DNA of 64,000 bases from Sanguibacter gelidistatuariae. Lineage in GTDB: Bacteria; Actinomycetota; Actinomycetes; Actinomycetales; Cellulomonadaceae. Position numbers and translations under genes: made by a program. Every line of letters begins with the position of its first letter. The stretch's first letter is position 1. This document shows positions 32,423-41,195 of this stretch, one piece after another. The DNA lies in assembly GCF_900096585.1 (NCBI RefSeq), contig NZ_FMYH01000001.1, forward strand, positions 620,001 to 684,000, in the 5' to 3' direction. The notes below the pieces were generated by a model. The model saw only the letters and a list, made by a program, of their open reading frames with translations, was not told the DNA's origin and made no database searches.

Positions 32423-33412
32423 TCATAGGGAGACGGTGAACGTCCCCGTCTTGGACTCGCCCGGTTCGAGCACAAAAACACCGCTACCGGCCACGCCGCG
32501 CTCGGCCAGGGCGAAGCCGCCGTTGGCGTTCGTGGCGGGTTCGACCGCGAAGTACGTGCGCGCCACTGGGACGTAGACCACCCAGTGGGAGTACACGTCG
32601 TCGGCCGTGATGCGGACCTCGACATCCGAGCCGTCGGCGCGCGCGCCCGGGTAGACGATGCGGACCGGGCCGGGAACCCGTCCGGTGAGGCAGTCGTCCA
32701 CGAACTTCCCGCCGAGCGGGCGCAGGGTCGAGTAGTCGGCGCGGGCCGGCAGCGGGCCGGCCTCGTCGACTGCCATGGCCGACTCGAGCGCGTATCCGCA
32801 GGTCACGGGAATCTCGAGCTGCGGCTCGCCGCAGTCGGGCGTGATGCTCCGGACGAAGTACGGGTGGTGCCCGAACCCGGCGGGGAAGGCATCAGCGTCG
32901 ACGTTGGTCACCGTCGTGGTGACCGTGAGGCCCTCATCGGTGACCGTGTACGTGAGCTCGGTTGTGAACGCCCACGGGAAGCCCATCCCGACGACGCTGC
33001 GCGAGTCCAGCCCGAGGCGCACCGAGGAGCCGGTCCGGTCGAGCACCGTGAAGCCGAAGGGCAGCACGGAGCCGTGCATCGCCGTGCCGTCGGGGGAGGT
33101 GCGCGGCAGCTGCCACGTCTGCCCCCCGAAGGTCAGCTTGGCATCGGCGATCCGGTTGGACCAGGGGATCAGCGGGAAGCTCGCGCACGACCCCGGGCTG
33201 TCCAGCTTGGTCGCCTTGGTGGGACGCAGCAGGTCCCGCCACACGCCGTCGACCAGGACCTTCGCGTAGGCGATCGCCCCAGCCGAGCAGGGCAGGATCC
33301 CGACCCGCCACGTGGCCGACTCGAGGTCGACCACGCGGGGGTCGCCACCGGCCGCCGAGAAGGCCGACGAGACGGCCTCCTCGGAGCGGGTGGCAAGGGC
33401 GAGCGTGCTCAC
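32423..33412 (-). CDS. Aldose 1-epimerase-family protein linked to cellobiose phosphorylase
   Basis: 329 residues from the GTG at 33412, which overlaps the cellobiose phosphorylase stop (GTGA). It shows the galactose-mutarotase fold pattern: [30 protein letters not shown] with the conserved His, AGFGHHPYF with the second catalytic His pair, and a C-terminal [13 protein letters not shown] with a Glu. It probably interconverts anomers of the glucose released by the phosphorylase, in the cytoplasm. Translational coupling to the phosphorylase supports this; the substrate is inferred. Confidence 0.9.
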   Translation of the reverse strand: MSTLALATRSEEAVSSAFSAAGGDPRVVDLESATWRVGILPCSAGAIAYAKVLVDGVWRDLLRPTKATKLDSPGSCASFPLIPWSNRIADAKLTFGGQTWQLPRTSPDGTAMHGSVLPFGFTVLDRTGSSVRLGLDSRSVVGMGFPWAFTTELTYTVTDEGLTVTTTVTNVDADAFPAGFGHHPYFVRSITPDCGEPQLEIPVTCGYALESAMAVDEAGPLPARADYSTLRPLGGKFVDDCLTGRVPGPVRIVYPGARADGSDVEVRITADDVYSHWVVYVPVARTYFAVEPATNANGGFALAERGVAGSGVFVLEPGESKTGTFTVSL

Positions 33413-35898
33413 AGGACGACGGAGACCTTCACGGTCGCCCCGGCGGGCGCGTACGGGACGTGGTTGCCCTCGACGGCGACGCCGTCGACGGTCAGCACAC
33501 CGCGTGCCCCCGGGGTGCCCGAGTTCACGACGGAGATCTCGTAGGTCGCCCCGCGGGCGGTGCGGGTGACCGTGTACGCGGGGACGTCCGGGCCGATCTG
33601 GGGGTCGATGACGAGACCGTCGTAGTCGGGACGCACGCCCAGCAGGTACTGGGAGACCGCGACGAAGTTCCATGCGGCCGTGCCGGTGAGCCAGGAGTTC
33701 TTGGCCTCGCCGTGGCGCACGGCCTCCTTGCCCGCGATCATCTGGGCGTAGACGTACGGCTCGAGGCGGTGCACGTCGGAGATGTCCTCCCGGTACGCCG
33801 GCGTGATGCGCTTGTAGTAGTCGAAGGCACGCGCGCCGCGACCCAGCACGGTCTCCCCGATGATGACCCAGGGGTTGTTGTGGCAGAAGATGCCACCGTT
33901 CTCCTTGTAGCCCGGCGGGTAGGTGGTGACCTCGCCCATCTCGATCTTGTAGCTCGTGTACGCGGGGTACTGGAGCACGAGGCCGTGCTCGGTGCCCAGC
34001 ATCTCGCCCACGGAGTCGAGCGCGCGCTCGGCGATGGACGGGCCGCCGTCGGCCGGCTTCTCGATGCCGATGCCGGCCATGACCGCGAAGCCCTGCGGCT
34101 CGATCCAGATCTTGCCCTCGGCGGTCTCGTCGGTGCCGATCTTGTTGCCGTAGAAGTCGTAGGCGCGCAGGAACCACTCGCCGTCCCAGCCGTGCTCGAG
34201 GACGGCCTTGTGCATGTCGGCGATGGCCTCACGGGCCTTCGCCGCGACGTCGGACAGGCCGCGGCGCTCGGCGAGGGCAACGTACTCGGGGCCGATGAAG
34301 GCGAACATCGCCGCGATGAAGACGGACTCCGCGACGCCGCCGGCCTGGTTCTCGGTGGTCTGGAAGGACTCGCCAGGCGTGGAGGAGAAGCAGTTGAGGT
34401 TGAGGCAGTCGTTCCAGTCGGCGCGCCCGATGAGCGGCAGGCCGTGCGGGCCGCGGTTGTTGACCGTGAAGTCGAAGGACCGGGTCAGGTGCTCGAACAG
34501 CGACTCGGCGAGGGACTCGTCGTTGTCGAAGGGCACCTGCTCGTCGAGGATCGAGAAGTCACCGGTTTCCTTGATGTAGCCCGCGACGCCGAGGATCAGC
34601 CACAGCGGGTCGTCGTTGAAGCCCGAGCCGACGTCGTTGTTCCCGCGCTTGGTGAGCGGCTGGTACTGGTGGTAGGCCGAGCCGTCGGGGAACTGCGTCG
34701 AGGCGATGTCGATGATGCGCTCGCGGGCGCGCTCGGGGATGAGGTGCACAAAGCCCAGGAGGTCCTGGTTGGAGTCGCGGAAGCCCATGCCGCGCCCGAT
34801 CCCGGTCTCGAAGAACGAGGCGGAGCGGGACATGTTGAACGTGACCATGCACTGGTACTGGTTCCACACGTTGACCATGCGGTCGAGCTTCTCGTCGCCG
34901 GAGGTCACCGCGAAGCCGGAGAGCAGGGTGGTCCAGTGGACGCGCAGCGCCTCGAAGGCGGCGTCGGTCTGCTCGGTCGTGGCGAAGCGGCCGAGGAGGG
35001 CGTGCGCGCGGTCCTTGTTGATGACCTGCAGGGCCGCGATGCCGGCGGCCTCGTCGGCCGGGGCCCACTTCTCGTCCTCGGGGTTCTCGACGTAGCCGAG
35101 CACAAAGACGAAGGTCTTCGACTCGCCGGGCTCGAGGGTGACCTCGAGGTTGTGCGAGGCGATCGGGTACCAGCCCGAGGCGACGGAGTTGGTGGACTCG
35201 CCGGCGAAGGGCACGGCCGCCTCGCCGAGGGAGTTGTACGCGCCGACAAAGCTGTCGCGGTCGGTGTCGAAGCCCGCCGCGGTCGCGTTGACGCCGTAGA
35301 CGGCGTAGTGGTTGCGACGCTCGCGGTACTCGGTCTTGTGGTAGATCGCGGTGCCGTGGGGGCCGGACTCCTCGACCTCGACCTCGCCGATGTTGAGGTT
35401 GCGCTGGTAGTTCGTCTGGTCGTCCTGGGCGTTCCACAGGCAGAACTCGGCGAAGCTGAAGAGCTTGACGGACTTCGCGGCGTCGGACGTGTTGGTCAGC
35501 GTGACCTTCTGGATCTCCGCGGTCTCCCCGAGCGGGACGAAGAAGAGTGTCTTGACGGACAGGCCGCCGCGCTCGCCGGTGATCTGCGTGTATCCCATGC
35601 CGTGGCGGGTCTCGAAGTGGTCGAGCTCCGCCTTGATGGGCATCCAGGACGGGGTCCAGACGTCGCCGCCGTCGTTGATGTAGAAGTAGCGGCCGCCGGC
35701 GTCGCCCGGGATGTTGTTGTAGCGGTAGCGCGTGAGGCGGCGCATCTTGGCGTCACGGTAGAACGAGTAGCCGCCGGCCTGGTGGGAGATCAGCGAGAAG
35801 AACTCTTCGGAACCGAGGTAGTTGATCCACGGGTACGGGGTGTGGGGGGTGGTGATGACGTACTCGCGGGCCTCGTCGTCGAAGTGTCCGTAACGCAT
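33409..35898 (-). CDS. cbp: Cellobiose phosphorylase (GH94)
   Basis: 829 residues from the ATG at 35898 with AGAGG upstream. By eye it matches Cellvibrio/Cellulomonas gilvus cellobiose phosphorylase almost throughout ([20 protein letters not shown] at the start, [33 protein letters not shown]). Asp497 in WND corresponds to the catalytic acid Asp490 of the gilvus enzyme. It splits cellobiose with phosphate into alpha-glucose 1-phosphate and glucose in the cytoplasm, saving ATP. No signal peptide is present, so cellobiose must be imported by a transporter outside the window. A CebR/CelR-type operator lies 48 bases upstream. Confidence 0.97.
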   Translation of the reverse strand: MRYGHFDDEAREYVITTPHTPYPWINYLGSEEFFSLISHQAGGYSFYRDAKMRRLTRYRYNNIPGDAGGRYFYINDGGDVWTPSWMPIKAELDHFETRHGMGYTQITGERGGLSVKTLFFVPLGETAEIQKVTLTNTSDAAKSVKLFSFAEFCLWNAQDDQTNYQRNLNIGEVEVEESGPHGTAIYHKTEYRERRNHYAVYGVNATAAGFDTDRDSFVGAYNSLGEAAVPFAGESTNSVASGWYPIASHNLEVTLEPGESKTFVFVLGYVENPEDEKWAPADEAAGIAALQVINKDRAHALLGRFATTEQTDAAFEALRVHWTTLLSGFAVTSGDEKLDRMVNVWNQYQCMVTFNMSRSASFFETGIGRGMGFRDSNQDLLGFVHLIPERARERIIDIASTQFPDGSAYHQYQPLTKRGNNDVGSGFNDDPLWLILGVAGYIKETGDFSILDEQVPFDNDESLAESLFEHLTRSFDFTVNNRGPHGLPLIGRADWNDCLNLNCFSSTPGESFQTTENQAGGVAESVFIAAMFAFIGPEYVALAERRGLSDVAAKAREAIADMHKAVLEHGWDGEWFLRAYDFYGNKIGTDETAEGKIWIEPQGFAVMAGIGIEKPADGGPSIAERALDSVGEMLGTEHGLVLQYPAYTSYKIEMGEVTTYPPGYKENGGIFCHNNPWVIIGETVLGRGARAFDYYKRITPAYREDISDVHRLEPYVYAQMIAGKEAVRHGEAKNSWLTGTAAWNFVAVSQYLLGVRPDYDGLVIDPQIGPDVPAYTVTRTARGATYEISVVNSGTPGARGVLTVDGVAVEGNHVPYAPAGATVKVSVVL

Positions 35899-35945
35899 GG
35901 GAGTGCCTCTCAGCAGGTGATGGGGGAGGCGGTCTCTCGTCCGAG

Positions 35946-35959
35946 TGGGAGCGCTTCCA
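35946..35959. promoter_or_regulatory. CebR/CelR-type (LacI family) operator
   Basis: TGGGAGCGCTTCCA differs by one base from the actinobacterial cellobiose-repressor operator TGGGAGCGCTCCCA. It stands upstream of cellobiose phosphorylase, in the gene-free interval 35899-36330. Confidence 0.88.
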
Positions 35960-36065
35960 CGATGGTGTGTCACGATCATAACGTTCCGTGCCCACAATGC
36001 GAAGCGTTAGGTCCCATGTTCGCGCGAGCGGGCGCCTGCGGCCCGGTTTCCCGTGGATCCGCGGC

Positions 36066-36232
36066 ACGAGGTCGTCTATCCAGACAGACGACCCGTGCAC
36101 AATGGACGACCTTGTGGGTCGATAGGGCCCGCCCGCCGTCGCTCTGCCGCCGCGTTTCCTCGCCGAGGTCGTCACTTTGGCTCCAGTACTGCGGTTCAGA
36201 CCGAAGTCCTCGACCCAAAGTGACGACCTCGG
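36066..36232. repeat. Double hairpin locus built on AGGTCGTC
   Basis: Four units alternate: AGGTCGTC at 36069 and 36166, and its complement GACGACCT at 36105 and 36222. The second pair belongs to 18-base perfect arms, CCGAGGTCGTCACTTTGG (36163-36180) and its complement (36215-36232), enclosing a weaker inner hairpin (ACTGCGGT...ACCGAAGT). It fills most of the remaining gap between cellobiose phosphorylase and the exonuclease fusion gene, which diverge. No gene is visible in it. Confidence 0.75.
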
Positions 36233-36330
36233 CCCCCGCGCGGGGCGCTACGATTCGGGCGGATCTGGTTGGACCGGGCGATGTGAGCGGGCGGAGTGCC
36301 CGCGCGGGCTCGAGACGTTCGGGGGAACAC

Positions 36331-38289
36331 ATGATCGTCGGTACGTCCCAGGGGATGATCCCCGCGTCGATGTCGTCGCGGTACCGGCAGGGCTACGCGG
36401 TCGTCGACGTCGAGACGTCCGGCCTCTCGCCCGCCTCCCACCGCGTGCTGCAGGTGGCGATCTCGCAGATCGCACCGGATGGTTCGTCCGAGCGGACATG
36501 GTCGACACTGCTCGACCCGGGCTGCAACCCTGGACCCGTCCACATCCATGGCCTCACGCGCGAGCGCCTGGCCGGATCGCCGCAGTACGCCGACGTCGCC
36601 GCGGAGGTCGCGGACCTGGTCGACGGCAGGATCCTCGTCGCCCACAACGCCCAGTTCGACTGGAACTTCCTGGCGGCCGAGGCGAATCGGGGCAACGCCC
36701 CGTTGACGGTCGACTCCCGCCTCTGCACCATGGCGCTGACCCGCCGACTGGACCTTCCCCTGCCGAACCTCAAGCTCGAGTCGGTCGCCGCCTACTGGGG
36801 TGTGCCCCAGCTCGCCGCACACGACGCCGTCGATGACACCCGGGTCCTCGTCGAGGTGCTCCGCCACTCCCTGGTCGCCGCCGACCGACTTGGCCTCGCG
36901 CTTCCGCTGACACCCTGCGACGGACCGCCACCGGTCGTGTATCCGGCCGCGCCCGCGAGGCCGCCGTGCCGGTGGGTCTACGCGGGCCGCTGGACGCCGT
37001 CCACCCCGCTCGTCCAGGGGATGAAGGTCGTGTTCACCGGCGAGACCCGGATCCCGCGCGAGACCCTGACCGCCCGGGCCGCGGCGGCCGGTCTGGACGT
37101 CATGAGCTCGGCGAGCTCCCGGACGTCGGTCGTCGTCTGCCCCGACCCCGGATACCGAACGCGCAAGCTCGAGGCCGCGCGCAGCCACGGGACCCCGGTC
37201 GTCTCGGAGGAGGAGTTCCTGCGGCTCCTTGCCCAGGTCGCTCCCGGGACGGACAAGTCGGCTGCGTCGTCGCGCGCGACCATCTCCCGGTGCCCGACGC
37301 CGGCCGACACGGTTTCGCAGGTGCCCTCACCCCAGGAGGGGGTGCCATCTCTAGTTGCGCCGTCCCGGGTCGCGTCGCCGCACGTCGCACCACCCTCGGC
37401 CGCGCCAGTGCGGCGTGGTCCGTTGACCGGCCATCGGGTGCTCGTCCTGGGCGGACCGCACACGGATGCCGCCGCGCTCCGGACCCGAGTTGGGCTCGCG
37501 GGCGGTCAGGCCGCAGCGAACTTCACCTCGTCGGTGACTGACATCGTCGCTCTGGACGGGGCCGACGCCGATCCCCGGTGGCACCGTGGACGTGCCGTCG
37601 GACTGCAGTTCCTCGTACCTGAGACGCTGCTGCCTGTGCCGAGTCCCGCTCAGGCGGCCGGTGCGACGGGTCTCGGTGAGGCCGAGTCGTGGCCTGCCGA
37701 AGGCGCCTTGGGCACGGCGCGGGCCGGCATCGCAGCGGCCGTTCCTGAACCCGTGGTCCTGCCGCGAGGCGGCGTGGTGGATCTCCCGTCCGGTGACAGC
37801 TGGTCGCTGGGCGTGTGCTGGGCTGACGGCGCCGCGACCTACCCCGACGACGTCGCTGAGGTCGACGTCGTCGCCTTCGTGACTGACGACGGCGAGGAGG
37901 TCGGCGGAGACGACGACTTCGTCTTCTTCAATGCACCGACCCACCGCTCGGGCGCGGTTGCCCTCGAGCTGGACCTGCCCGGCGAAGTGCTCGTGACCAT
38001 CCGCCCGGAGGCACTGCCGGCGGCCACCCGACGCGTCATCGTCGCGGCGACCGTCGCCGACGGGAAGGCATTCGGCGACATCGGGCCGATCGAGCTGACA
38101 CTGCGCGACGACGACGGCGCCACGCTCGCCCGAGCCACCCTGGACGCCGCGACCGAGGAGCAGAGCCTGATCATCGCCACGCTCTACCAGCGAGGTGACA
38201 GGTGGCGCTTCCGCGCGGTCGGGCAGGGCTACGCCTCGGGTCTCGCCTCGTTGGCCGTCCGGCACGGCGTGGACATCGACGAGGACTGA
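36331..38289 (+). CDS. Exonuclease-BRCT-BRCT-TerD fusion protein
   Basis: 652 residues from the ATG at 36331 with GGGGGA 5 bases upstream; the same frame is open for another 950 codons upstream but only as a shadow of cellobiose phosphorylase. Residues ~20-185 form a DEDDh 3'-5' exonuclease with Asp26 and Glu28 (VDVETSG), Asp110 (HNAQFDWNF), His164 and Asp169 (AAHDAVDDTRVL), all catalytic positions present. A BRCT domain at ~228-302 (VQGMKVVFTGETRIPRE) and a second BRCT-like domain at ~364-432 follow. The end (~479-650) is a TerD-like domain with Asp-rich calcium-site residues (VGGDDDFVFFNAPTHRSGAV). DNA repair or stress/phage-response roles are inferred from the domains. Confidence 0.88.
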   Translation: MIVGTSQGMIPASMSSRYRQGYAVVDVETSGLSPASHRVLQVAISQIAPDGSSERTWSTLLDPGCNPGPVHIHGLTRERLAGSPQYADVAAEVADLVDGRILVAHNAQFDWNFLAAEANRGNAPLTVDSRLCTMALTRRLDLPLPNLKLESVAAYWGVPQLAAHDAVDDTRVLVEVLRHSLVAADRLGLALPLTPCDGPPPVVYPAAPARPPCRWVYAGRWTPSTPLVQGMKVVFTGETRIPRETLTARAAAAGLDVMSSASSRTSVVVCPDPGYRTRKLEAARSHGTPVVSEEEFLRLLAQVAPGTDKSAASSRATISRCPTPADTVSQVPSPQEGVPSLVAPSRVASPHVAPPSAAPVRRGPLTGHRVLVLGGPHTDAAALRTRVGLAGGQAAANFTSSVTDIVALDGADADPRWHRGRAVGLQFLVPETLLPVPSPAQAAGATGLGEAESWPAEGALGTARAGIAAAVPEPVVLPRGGVVDLPSGDSWSLGVCWADGAATYPDDVAEVDVVAFVTDDGEEVGGDDDFVFFNAPTHRSGAVALELDLPGEVLVTIRPEALPAATRRVIVAATVADGKAFGDIGPIELTLRDDDGATLARATLDAATEEQSLIIATLYQRGDRWRFRAVGQGYASGLASLAVRHGVDIDED

Positions 38290-38326
38290 GCCCAAAGAGC
38301 TCCCAGCCTCGCCGCCTCGCCGCCTC

Positions 38327-38427
38327 GCCGAACTCGTGAACCAGCCGCCGAACTCGTGAGCCACGGGGGTTCCCACCCGGGAAACGGGCCAGGCTCACGA
38401 GTTCGGCGAGCGGCTCACGAGTTCGGC
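38327..38427. repeat. Nested palindromic element, family B copy 1 (101 bp)
   Basis: Two direct copies of GCCGAACTCGTGA (38327-38339, 38347-38359) are followed by two copies of its complement TCACGAGTTCGGC (38395-38407, 38415-38427). The inner pair extends to 17-bp arms. It sits between the exonuclease fusion gene and the tRNA-Gly gene, which converge. A second copy of the same length is at 47949-48049. Confidence 0.9.
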
Positions 38428-38491
38428 GCCTTGGATGCGGGAACGCAAAAGGCCAGGTCCGAGTGAACTTCTCGGGCCTGGCCTGGCAATC

Positions 38492-38565
38492 TGGAGCGGA
38501 TGACGGGAATCGAACCCGCGCTACGACCTTGGGAAGGTCGAGTTCTACCATTGAACTACATCCGC
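38492..38565 (-). tRNA. tRNA-Gly (anticodon CCC)
   Basis: On the minus strand the acceptor arms GCGGATG and CATCCGC pair fully. The D arm is TAGTTCAATGGTAGA, the anticodon stem CGACC/GGTCG encloses TTCCCAA (anticodon CCC), and the T arm is GCGGGTTCGATTCCCGT. The encoded 3' end is TCCA (discriminator T plus CCA), total 74 bases. All stems are intact. Confidence 0.96.
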
Positions 38566-38630
38566 ATGTCACAGGTACTGCGTAACCTGTGTGCGTAGAT
38601 GATCATACCCATAGGACGGGAGCGTGCGAA

Positions 38631-39275
38631 GTGAGTACGACGCCAGGCTACGGAGAGACCCCACAGGGCTCCGATCCCGAACAGCCCGAGTGGTTGCGCA
38701 AGGCCTTCGACGGGCAGCCGTCCGGCAGCTCTCCCTATGGTGCTCCGCAGTACGGCCAGACTGACGACTCACCGTCGAGCCAGAACGGTTACCCCGGCGG
38801 CGGCCAGGGCCAGCACGCGGGCTTCCAGGGCCAGAACGCGGGTGGCCAGGGATACGCGGACCCCAACGCCTACCCGCCATCCGGCGGCTACCCCGCTCAG
38901 AACGGCTACCCCGCTCAGAACGGCTACCCCGCGCAGGGCGCGTACCCGCCGCCTGGTGGCTACCCCGCCCAGAACGGTTACCCCGCCCCCGGTGGCTACC
39001 CGCCTCCCGGCTCACCGTGGGCCCCCGTCGACCCGTACGCGAAGTCTCGCCTGGCCGCGGGCCTGCTCGGGATCTTCCTCGGGGCGTTCGGCATCCACCG
39101 CTTCTACCTCGGGTACACCGGCGTCGGCGTGGCGATGCTGCTCATGACCGTGCTGTCCCTCGGGATCTTGTCGATCGTCACGTCGATCTGGGGCCTGGTC
39201 GAGGGGATCCTCTACCTCACGGACAAGACCGGCAACTACTCCCGCGATGCGACCGGCCGCCCCCTCCGCGACTGA
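38631..39275 (+). CDS. TM2-domain membrane protein with Gly/Tyr/Pro/Gln repeat N-terminus
   Basis: 214 residues from the GTG at 38631 with GGGAG 8 bases upstream. The N-terminal ~130 residues are low complexity with tandem GYPAQN/GYPPPG units, encoded by visible DNA repeats. A TM2 domain follows (AAGLLGIFLGAFGIHRFYLG, two helices with the DxF-like HRFYLG turn). The repeat tail is presumably disordered and cytoplasmic or periplasmic. Function is unknown; TM2 proteins with such tails are frequent in actinobacteria. Confidence 0.88.
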   Translation: MSTTPGYGETPQGSDPEQPEWLRKAFDGQPSGSSPYGAPQYGQTDDSPSSQNGYPGGGQGQHAGFQGQNAGGQGYADPNAYPPSGGYPAQNGYPAQNGYPAQGAYPPPGGYPAQNGYPAPGGYPPPGSPWAPVDPYAKSRLAAGLLGIFLGAFGIHRFYLGYTGVGVAMLLMTVLSLGILSIVTSIWGLVEGILYLTDKTGNYSRDATGRPLRD

Positions 39276-39356
39276 CCGCGTGTCGCCGCCACCCCGCACC
39301 GCCACCCGGGACGACCCGCCCACCCCGCACCGCCCACGATCGGCTACCGTGGGCAG

Positions 39357-39932
39357 GTGCTGCTCTCCGACCGCGACATCCGCGAAGAACTCAACCTCGG
39401 CCGTGTTCGTCTCGAGCCTTACGAGCCGGAGATGATCCAGCCGTCGAGCATCGACGTCCGGCTGGACAAGTTCTTCCGGCTGTTCGACAACCACAAGTAC
39501 CCCTTCATCGACCCGGCCGCCGAGCAGCCCGACCTCACCCGCAGCGTCGAGGCCGAGCCGGGCGACCCGTTCATCCTGCACCCGGGGGAGTTTGTGCTCG
39601 GCTCGACCTTCGAGGCCATCACCCTGCCCGACGACGTTGCCGCGCGTCTGGAGGGGAAGTCGTCCCTGGGTCGCCTCGGCCTGCTCACCCACTCCACGGC
39701 CGGGTTCATCGACCCCGGTTTCTCCGGGCACGTGACCCTCGAGCTGAGCAACGTGGCGACGCTGCCGATCCTGCTGTGGCCCGGGATGAAGATCGGACAG
39801 CTGTGCTTCTTCCGGCTGTCCTCCCCGGCCGAGCACCCCTACGGCTCCGAGCGGTACGGCTCGCGGTACCAGGGCCAGCGCGGCCCGACGGCGTCGCGCT
39901 CGTGGCAGAACTTCCATCGCACCGATATCTGA
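39357..39932 (+). CDS. dcd: dCTP deaminase
   Basis: 191 residues. The trimeric Dcd/dUTPase-fold motifs are present: [15 protein letters not shown], the nucleotide-binding [20 protein letters not shown] and the C-terminal [13 protein letters not shown] that closes over the substrate. It deaminates dCTP to dUTP for dTMP synthesis; an actinobacterial member may be bifunctional to dUMP, which sequence alone does not settle. The GTG start lies 6 bases after a TACCGT -10, indicating a leaderless mRNA. Confidence 0.96.
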   Translation: MLLSDRDIREELNLGRVRLEPYEPEMIQPSSIDVRLDKFFRLFDNHKYPFIDPAAEQPDLTRSVEAEPGDPFILHPGEFVLGSTFEAITLPDDVAARLEGKSSLGRLGLLTHSTAGFIDPGFSGHVTLELSNVATLPILLWPGMKIGQLCFFRLSSPAEHPYGSERYGSRYQGQRGPTASRSWQNFHRTDI

Positions 39933-39936
39933 GCGC

Positions 39937-41016
39937 ATGCCCACCGTCCCCGACGCCCTCGAGCTGACCCCGCTGCCGAGCGTGTCCGCGCTGCCGATCG
40001 CCGACCTCTACGCCCGCCACCTGCTGGGGGTGAGCGACGACGTCGAGCCGTCCGAGGTGGAGACGCTCGCGCTCGCCCGGTTCGCGGCCGCCGCATGGGA
40101 GGTCCCCCCGGTCGAAGAACGGACGGCCACCGGCGGGCGTCTGCTCCCCGGGATGCTGCGGATCTCACGCCACATCCTCCTCTCCGGCCCCTACGCCCCA
40201 CTCGACGAGCACGGCTCCTCGCTCGGCTTCACCCCCGACGTCGAGATGGTGTATGACGTCGTGTGCCCGCGCGAGCGCGGCGCGGCGCCCCACCCGGGCG
40301 GAGACCAAGACGGCCTCGGCCGTGTCTTCGCCGACGCGCTGCCCGTCCGTGGGGAGTGGAGGGTCGCCTCGTGGCTGGTCGCGGTCGGACGCCGGCTCGG
40401 CGGGTCGCTGTTCTTCGAGGTGACACCTGGCGTGCGGTCCATGATGTCCCCGGACCCGGCGGTCTCGGTCGATCTGACCGTCTACTCCGACGTGTGGCTG
40501 GACCCGGCCGCGGCCGAGCGCGTGTGCCAGGACGCCCACGCCGGTGCCCGGTTGGCCAGCTCCGGGGAACCGTGGGGCGGACCGCCCCCCTCGACAGGGC
40601 TCGTCCCAGCGATCGAGAACTCGGATCTGACCCCCGACCAGCTGTATGCGCTCCACGCGCGCGCCGACGCCTTCGACATCGAGGCGCTGAGCACCCCGCA
40701 GACCCTGAGCAGCTACGGGGTCCAGGTGGACCTCGGCAAGGACGGCATCGTCTCGGTCGAGGTCGGCGGGATCGAGAAGCCCCCCGTCGTGCTGCGCGGG
40801 CTGGACTGGGCGGAACACGGCGCAGTGACCTACGAGGTGCGCTGGACCCCCGTCGATCTCGTCGACTGGCAGCGGGAGATCCCGTCCTTCGACCACCGCC
40901 TCGCCCGGACCCGTGCGACCGGGGTCGTGGCCCAGCTGGCCCGGGCGATCTTCGCCGCGGTCGGCGGCGAGGTCGCCGACCAGGACGACTTCCTGGTCGA
41001 CCCCGAGGACGTCTAG
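39937..41016 (+). CDS. Hypothetical protein, paralogue of the protein at 28349-29254
   Basis: 359 residues, starting 4 bases after dcd ends, so likely cotranscribed. It is soluble, acidic and Asp-rich. I recognise no family, but it shares segment order with the protein at 28349: a central SWLVAVGRRLGGSLFFEV helix-strand unit, SVDLTVYSDVWLDPAAA, a VQVDLGKDGIVSVEVGGIEK strand region, VTYEVRW, and a final long helix. The N-terminal ~100 residues are extra. No catalytic motif is evident. Confidence 0.75.
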   Translation: MPTVPDALELTPLPSVSALPIADLYARHLLGVSDDVEPSEVETLALARFAAAAWEVPPVEERTATGGRLLPGMLRISRHILLSGPYAPLDEHGSSLGFTPDVEMVYDVVCPRERGAAPHPGGDQDGLGRVFADALPVRGEWRVASWLVAVGRRLGGSLFFEVTPGVRSMMSPDPAVSVDLTVYSDVWLDPAAAERVCQDAHAGARLASSGEPWGGPPPSTGLVPAIENSDLTPDQLYALHARADAFDIEALSTPQTLSSYGVQVDLGKDGIVSVEVGGIEKPPVVLRGLDWAEHGAVTYEVRWTPVDLVDWQREIPSFDHRLARTRATGVVAQLARAIFAAVGGEVADQDDFLVDPEDV

Positions 41017-41195
41017 CCCCGCTGCGGCCCGCCCGTCCCGGGGGGATCATGAATTCCATGTCGTGACCGGCCCTTGGCTGTTGATAAACTGCTGATCACA
41101 CAACTTCACACGCTCGTCAGCCCTGCGTGTGCACCCATAGGTGCCGCCCTGGCCAGAACTGACCGACCACCGCCCCCAAACAGGACGGAGCGGAC

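Noticed and set aside
33460-36330. Extension of the exonuclease-BRCT-TerD gene through about 950 upstream codons
   Set aside because: That stretch is the antisense of cellobiose phosphorylase; the ATG at 36331 with its ribosome-binding site and the start of the exonuclease domain fit.
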